Assembly (NCBI GenBank): GCA_003155175.1
Contig: PMFP01000120.1
Coordinates: forward strand, 1 to 8,764
Direction of reading: 5' to 3'
Length of the DNA: 8,764 nt
Source of the DNA: Vulcanimicrobiota bacterium
GTDB lineage: Bacteria > Vulcanimicrobiota > Vulcanimicrobiia > Vulcanimicrobiales > Vulcanimicrobiaceae
This document shows positions 6,353-8,764 of this stretch, one piece after another. Below the pieces are notes generated by a model. It did no database searches. It saw nothing but the letters and a program-made list of their open reading frames with translations, and had not been told where the DNA came from. Both the position numbers and the translations under genes were made by a program. Each line of letters opens with the position of its first letter. The first letter of the stretch is position 1.

Positions 6353-7825
6353 ATGTCGCAGACTAGTGTGCCCGGCTTGCTGCCCGAACTCGACCGCGAT
6401 TCCATCGTGCCGCTCTACCGGCAGATCTACGAACACTTGCGCGAAGCGATCCTTTCGGGAACCTTGCCGGAATCCACGCGCTTGCCTCCCGAACGCGCGA
6501 TGGCCGAGCGGCTCGACGTCAATCGGACGACCGTCGTGCACGCGTACCGCGCGCTCGTCGGCGACGGTTTGATCGAGCAGCGCGTCGGCTCCGGTTCGCG
6601 CGTAGTGCCGCACCTGCGCGGGCGGGCGCAACCCGAGCGCGGAGGAGCGGGCGTCCCCTGGTGGGTGACGCTGCCTCCGTGGCGCGTCGGCGAATTTCCC
6701 AACATCCTGGGCGAGCTCGCCGCCAAGCAACAAGCGGGGCGCATCTCGTTCGTCCAGGGGGTCGCGCCGGACGAGCCCTCGCCGCTGGGCGAGCTCGCGC
6801 AGTCGTTCGGACGCGTCGCCGGCGATCCGCGCTTCATTCTCTCGTACGGCGATTCCGAAGGATACGAGCCGTTGCGCGAGACCATCGCGGCGCGCATGAA
6901 CGCGCGCGGCGCGGGCGCGGTCGCTCCGAAGAACGTCATCGTCATCACCGGCTCGACGCAAGGCATCATGATCGTCGCTCAGAGCCTGGCCGAGCCGGGC
7001 GACGAGATCGTCGTGGAGTCCCCGTCGTATCCGGGGGCGCTCCAGATCTTCCAGATCTGCGGCCTGCGCGCGATTCCGGTTCCCGTGGACGACGACGGCA
7101 TGCGCGTGGACCACGTCGAGGCGATCCTGCGCACGCGGCGGCCGCGTTTCATCTACACGATGCCGACGCTCCACAATCCGACCAACGCGACGATGAACGC
7201 GGACCGCCGCGAGCGCTTGACGACCATCGCGCGCCGCCACGGCGTGCCGATCGTCGAAGACGATCCGTACGGTCCGCTCTCGGCCTCCGGATTGCCGCCG
7301 CTCGTGTCGTACGCGCCCGACCACGTCGTGTATCTCTCGACGTTTTCCAAGACGGTCGCGCCGAGTCTGCGCGTCGGCTGGCTGGTCGCGCCAAGGATGA
7401 TCCTCGAACGTCTGCTGCTGCGAAAGCAGGCCTACGACATGGCGACGAGTTTGTACGTGCAGGCCGCGATCGTGGATTATCTCGAGCGAGGCTACGACGA
7501 TCACGTCGTGCAGCTGCGCGAAGAGTTGCTCTTACGGCGCCGGCTCGCCGATGCAGCGATCGCCAATCACTGGCCTGCCGCCATGCGGGTCAGCAATCCG
7601 ACGGGCGGGTTTTATCTCTGGGCCGCGACGCCGCGCGAAGTTCGCGCTCGCGCGCTGCTGGACGCTTCGGAGCGGCGCGGCGCGTCGTTCCTGTTCGGGG
7701 AGGCCTTCTTCGCGGACTCGGGCGGCGACCATAACTTCCGCCTGGCGCTGACGGCCGTGCGCCGCGATCAGATCGACGAGGGCATTCGCCGCATCGGCGA
7801 GGCGATCGCGAGCCTGCGCGCGTGA
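6353..7825 (+). CDS. MocR-type transcriptional regulator: GntR winged helix fused to a PLP-dependent class I aminotransferase domain
   Basis: MocR/GabR-type proteins are regulators that use a PLP-bound aminotransferase fold to sense an amino compound or PLP itself. The 490-residue product has a GntR winged helix-turn-helix at about 18-84 (VPLYRQIYEHLREAIL, LPPERAMAERL, NRTTVVHAYRAL, a GSGSRV wing), a linker to about 115, then a fold-type I aminotransferase domain. PLP-site residues are all present: N275 in HNPTN, D303 and Y306 in EDDPYG, the Schiff-base lysine K333 in STFSKT, and R463 in NFRLAL for the substrate carboxylate. The domain could therefore bind PLP and possibly retain transaminase activity. 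An alternative is a 2-aminoadipate aminotransferase-like enzyme, but the intact DNA-binding domain argues for a regulator. The ATG at 6353 fits the family N-terminus; GTG codons upstream add residues unlike the family. The gene is divergent from lpdA, and its stop overlaps mutY by 4 nt. Its ligand and targets are unknown. Confidence 0.93.
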   Translation: MSQTSVPGLLPELDRDSIVPLYRQIYEHLREAILSGTLPESTRLPPERAMAERLDVNRTTVVHAYRALVGDGLIEQRVGSGSRVVPHLRGRAQPERGGAGVPWWVTLPPWRVGEFPNILGELAAKQQAGRISFVQGVAPDEPSPLGELAQSFGRVAGDPRFILSYGDSEGYEPLRETIAARMNARGAGAVAPKNVIVITGSTQGIMIVAQSLAEPGDEIVVESPSYPGALQIFQICGLRAIPVPVDDDGMRVDHVEAILRTRRPRFIYTMPTLHNPTNATMNADRRERLTTIARRHGVPIVEDDPYGPLSASGLPPLVSYAPDHVVYLSTFSKTVAPSLRVGWLVAPRMILERLLLRKQAYDMATSLYVQAAIVDYLERGYDDHVVQLREELLLRRRLADAAIANHWPAAMRVSNPTGGFYLWAATPREVRARALLDASERRGASFLFGEAFFADSGGDHNFRLALTAVRRDQIDEGIRRIGEAIASLRA

Positions 7826-8733
7826 CGGGAGCGGCTCGCGCGCTTCTTTCGTGGTACGCGCGCGCCGGACGAGCCGGGCTTCCTTGGCGCACGGTCCGGG
7901 ATCCGTACTACACGCTGGTGAGCGAGTTCATGCTCCAGCAAACGCAGGTCGACCGGGTCGTCCCAAAGTTCGAAGCGTTCGTCGCGGCGTATCCCGGCGT
8001 GCGAGAACTGGCGCTCGCGCCGATCGCGGACGTGCTGCGCGCGTGGCAAGGCTTGGGCTACAATTCGCGGGCCGTTCGCCTAAAGCGCGCCGCGGAAGAA
8101 GTGGTCGCCCGCTTCGACGGCCGCATCCCATCGAACGAACGAGATCTCCGGACGCTGCCCGGAGTCGGGCCGTACACCGTTTCGGCCATCCGCGCGTTCG
8201 GATTCAACCTCGACGACGTGCCGCTCGACACGAACGTCCGGCGCATCGTGCATCGCGTGTTCTTCGGCCTGGAGCATCCGCCCGCCGCGAATCGCGCGCA
8301 GCTCGACGCTCGCGCGCGGGAAATCGCACCCGCGGGCATGGCGCACGATTGGAATTCCGCGCTGATGGATCTGGGCGCGACGATCTGCACGGCGCGCGCG
8401 CCGCGGTGCGCGGCGTGTCCGTTGCGCGGCGAGTGCGTCGCGGCGCCGATCGAAGCGATCGAGCTCGCGGCCAGGCGCGCCGCGCACGCGCCGCAGAAGT
8501 CGCCGCAGGCCGCGATTCGGTTCGAGCGCTCGACGCGCTTCGCGCGCGGACGGATCGTTGACCGCTTGCGCGCGCTGCCGCCGGGCGAGGCGATCTCGCT
8601 GCTCGACCTCCATCGCGATCTGGCGGGGGCGCTGCCGGAACGCAGCGTCGACGAGATCGGCAACATCGTATCGGCGCTGCAACGCGACGGACTCGTCGCC
8701 GTGCGCGGCGAGCGCCTGGCGCTGGCGGAGTGA
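7822..8733 (+). CDS. mutY: Adenine DNA glycosylase MutY, short form without the NUDIX-like domain
   Basis: MutY removes adenine mispaired with 8-oxoguanine, preventing G-to-T transversions. The 303-residue product has the HhH-GPD fold: LPWR at 20-23, catalytic E35 in SEFMLQQTQV, Y80 (equivalent to E. coli Y82, used in 8-oxoG recognition) in GLGYNSRA, the helix-hairpin-helix LPGVGPYT at 112-119, and catalytic D136 in PLDTNVRR. The 4Fe-4S cysteines are C189, C196, C199 and C205, the exact CX6CX2CX5C spacing. SEFMLQQTQ and the absence of the EndoIII lysine in the hairpin favour MutY over Nth. The protein lacks the C-terminal NUDIX-like 8-oxoG-reading domain of the E. coli enzyme (about 350 residues). 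Instead residues 234-303 look like a small winged helix (RGRIVDRLRAL, ERSVDEIGNIVSALQRDGLV), as in short actinobacterial MutYs. The start is GTG at 7822-7824, overlapping the regulator stop as GTGA, which implies translational coupling. Confidence 0.93.
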   Translation: MTGAARALLSWYARAGRAGLPWRTVRDPYYTLVSEFMLQQTQVDRVVPKFEAFVAAYPGVRELALAPIADVLRAWQGLGYNSRAVRLKRAAEEVVARFDGRIPSNERDLRTLPGVGPYTVSAIRAFGFNLDDVPLDTNVRRIVHRVFFGLEHPPAANRAQLDARAREIAPAGMAHDWNSALMDLGATICTARAPRCAACPLRGECVAAPIEAIELAARRAAHAPQKSPQAAIRFERSTRFARGRIVDRLRALPPGEAISLLDLHRDLAGALPERSVDEIGNIVSALQRDGLVAVRGERLALAE

Positions 8734-8735
8734 GC

Positions 8736-8764
8736 GTGGCGATTCCGTTTCCAAAAAAGAAAGT
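8736..8764 (+). CDS. Possible start of a further gene, cut by the right edge
   Basis: Two bases after the mutY stop, a GTG at 8736-8738 opens a frame reading MAIPFPKKK to the window end. GGAG at 8727-8730 ends 5 nt upstream, a plausible Shine-Dalgarno. An in-frame GTG at 8730 would overlap the mutY stop as GTGA, the same arrangement seen between the regulator and mutY. Only nine codons are visible, so no function can be assigned and it may not be a gene. Confidence 0.35.

Noticed and set aside
6241..6405. Extended LpdA starting at the ATG near 6405
   Set aside because: It adds 55 residues unlike E3 proteins, overlaps the divergent regulator, and ignores the strong AGGAG before the TTG at 6240.
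6290..7504. 404-codon minus-strand open frame opposite the MocR-type regulator
   Set aside because: Arg/Asp/His-rich product with no domain, antisense to a gene with complete family motifs.
7851..8561. 236-codon plus-strand frame inside mutY
   Set aside because: Arginine-rich out-of-frame shadow of mutY with no recognisable motif.

Overview
The window is GC-rich and densely coding, with no RNA gene, mobile element, CRISPR array or obvious foreign DNA. It holds six confidently recognised genes, one of them cut by the left edge, and a possible seventh cut by the right edge. The genes form two divergent groups separated by one 112-base intergenic region. An HAE1-type RND efflux pump points to a bacterium with an outer membrane. 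LipA, LipB and dihydrolipoamide dehydrogenase point to lipoate-dependent 2-oxoacid dehydrogenase or glycine-cleavage metabolism. The species cannot be named from this sequence. The cyanobacteria-like RND and the actinobacteria-like short MutY would fit a deep-branching GC-rich phylum such as Eremiobacterota, but that is only a weak guess.

Minus-strand group, read from right to left (6240 to 1): lpdA (E3, dihydrolipoamide dehydrogenase, TTG start with a good Shine-Dalgarno), lipB (octanoyltransferase), lipA (lipoyl synthase), then an RND inner-membrane transporter that runs off the left edge lacking only its extreme C-terminus. Gaps are 50 nt, a 4-nt ATGA overlap, and 9 nt, so the four genes look like one operon. 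LipB moves octanoate from acyl carrier protein to lipoyl domains, LipA inserts two sulfurs, and LpdA reoxidises the resulting dihydrolipoyl arms. The RND pump has no obvious functional tie to this pathway and may simply share the transcript.

Plus-strand group, read from left to right (6353 to the end): a MocR-type regulator (GntR winged helix fused to a fold-type I aminotransferase domain), then a short MutY adenine DNA glycosylase that overlaps it by 4 nt, then the first codons of a possible further gene at the right edge.

The two observations most worth following up are these. LipB has Gln (residue 140) where the family has its catalytic Lys, although the catalytic Cys and all other motifs are intact. 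The MocR-type regulator is divergently paired with the lpdA-lipB-lipA operon, which makes it a candidate regulator of protein lipoylation. Most of the window is otherwise ordinary housekeeping sequence, and I see no clear evidence of a wholly new system.
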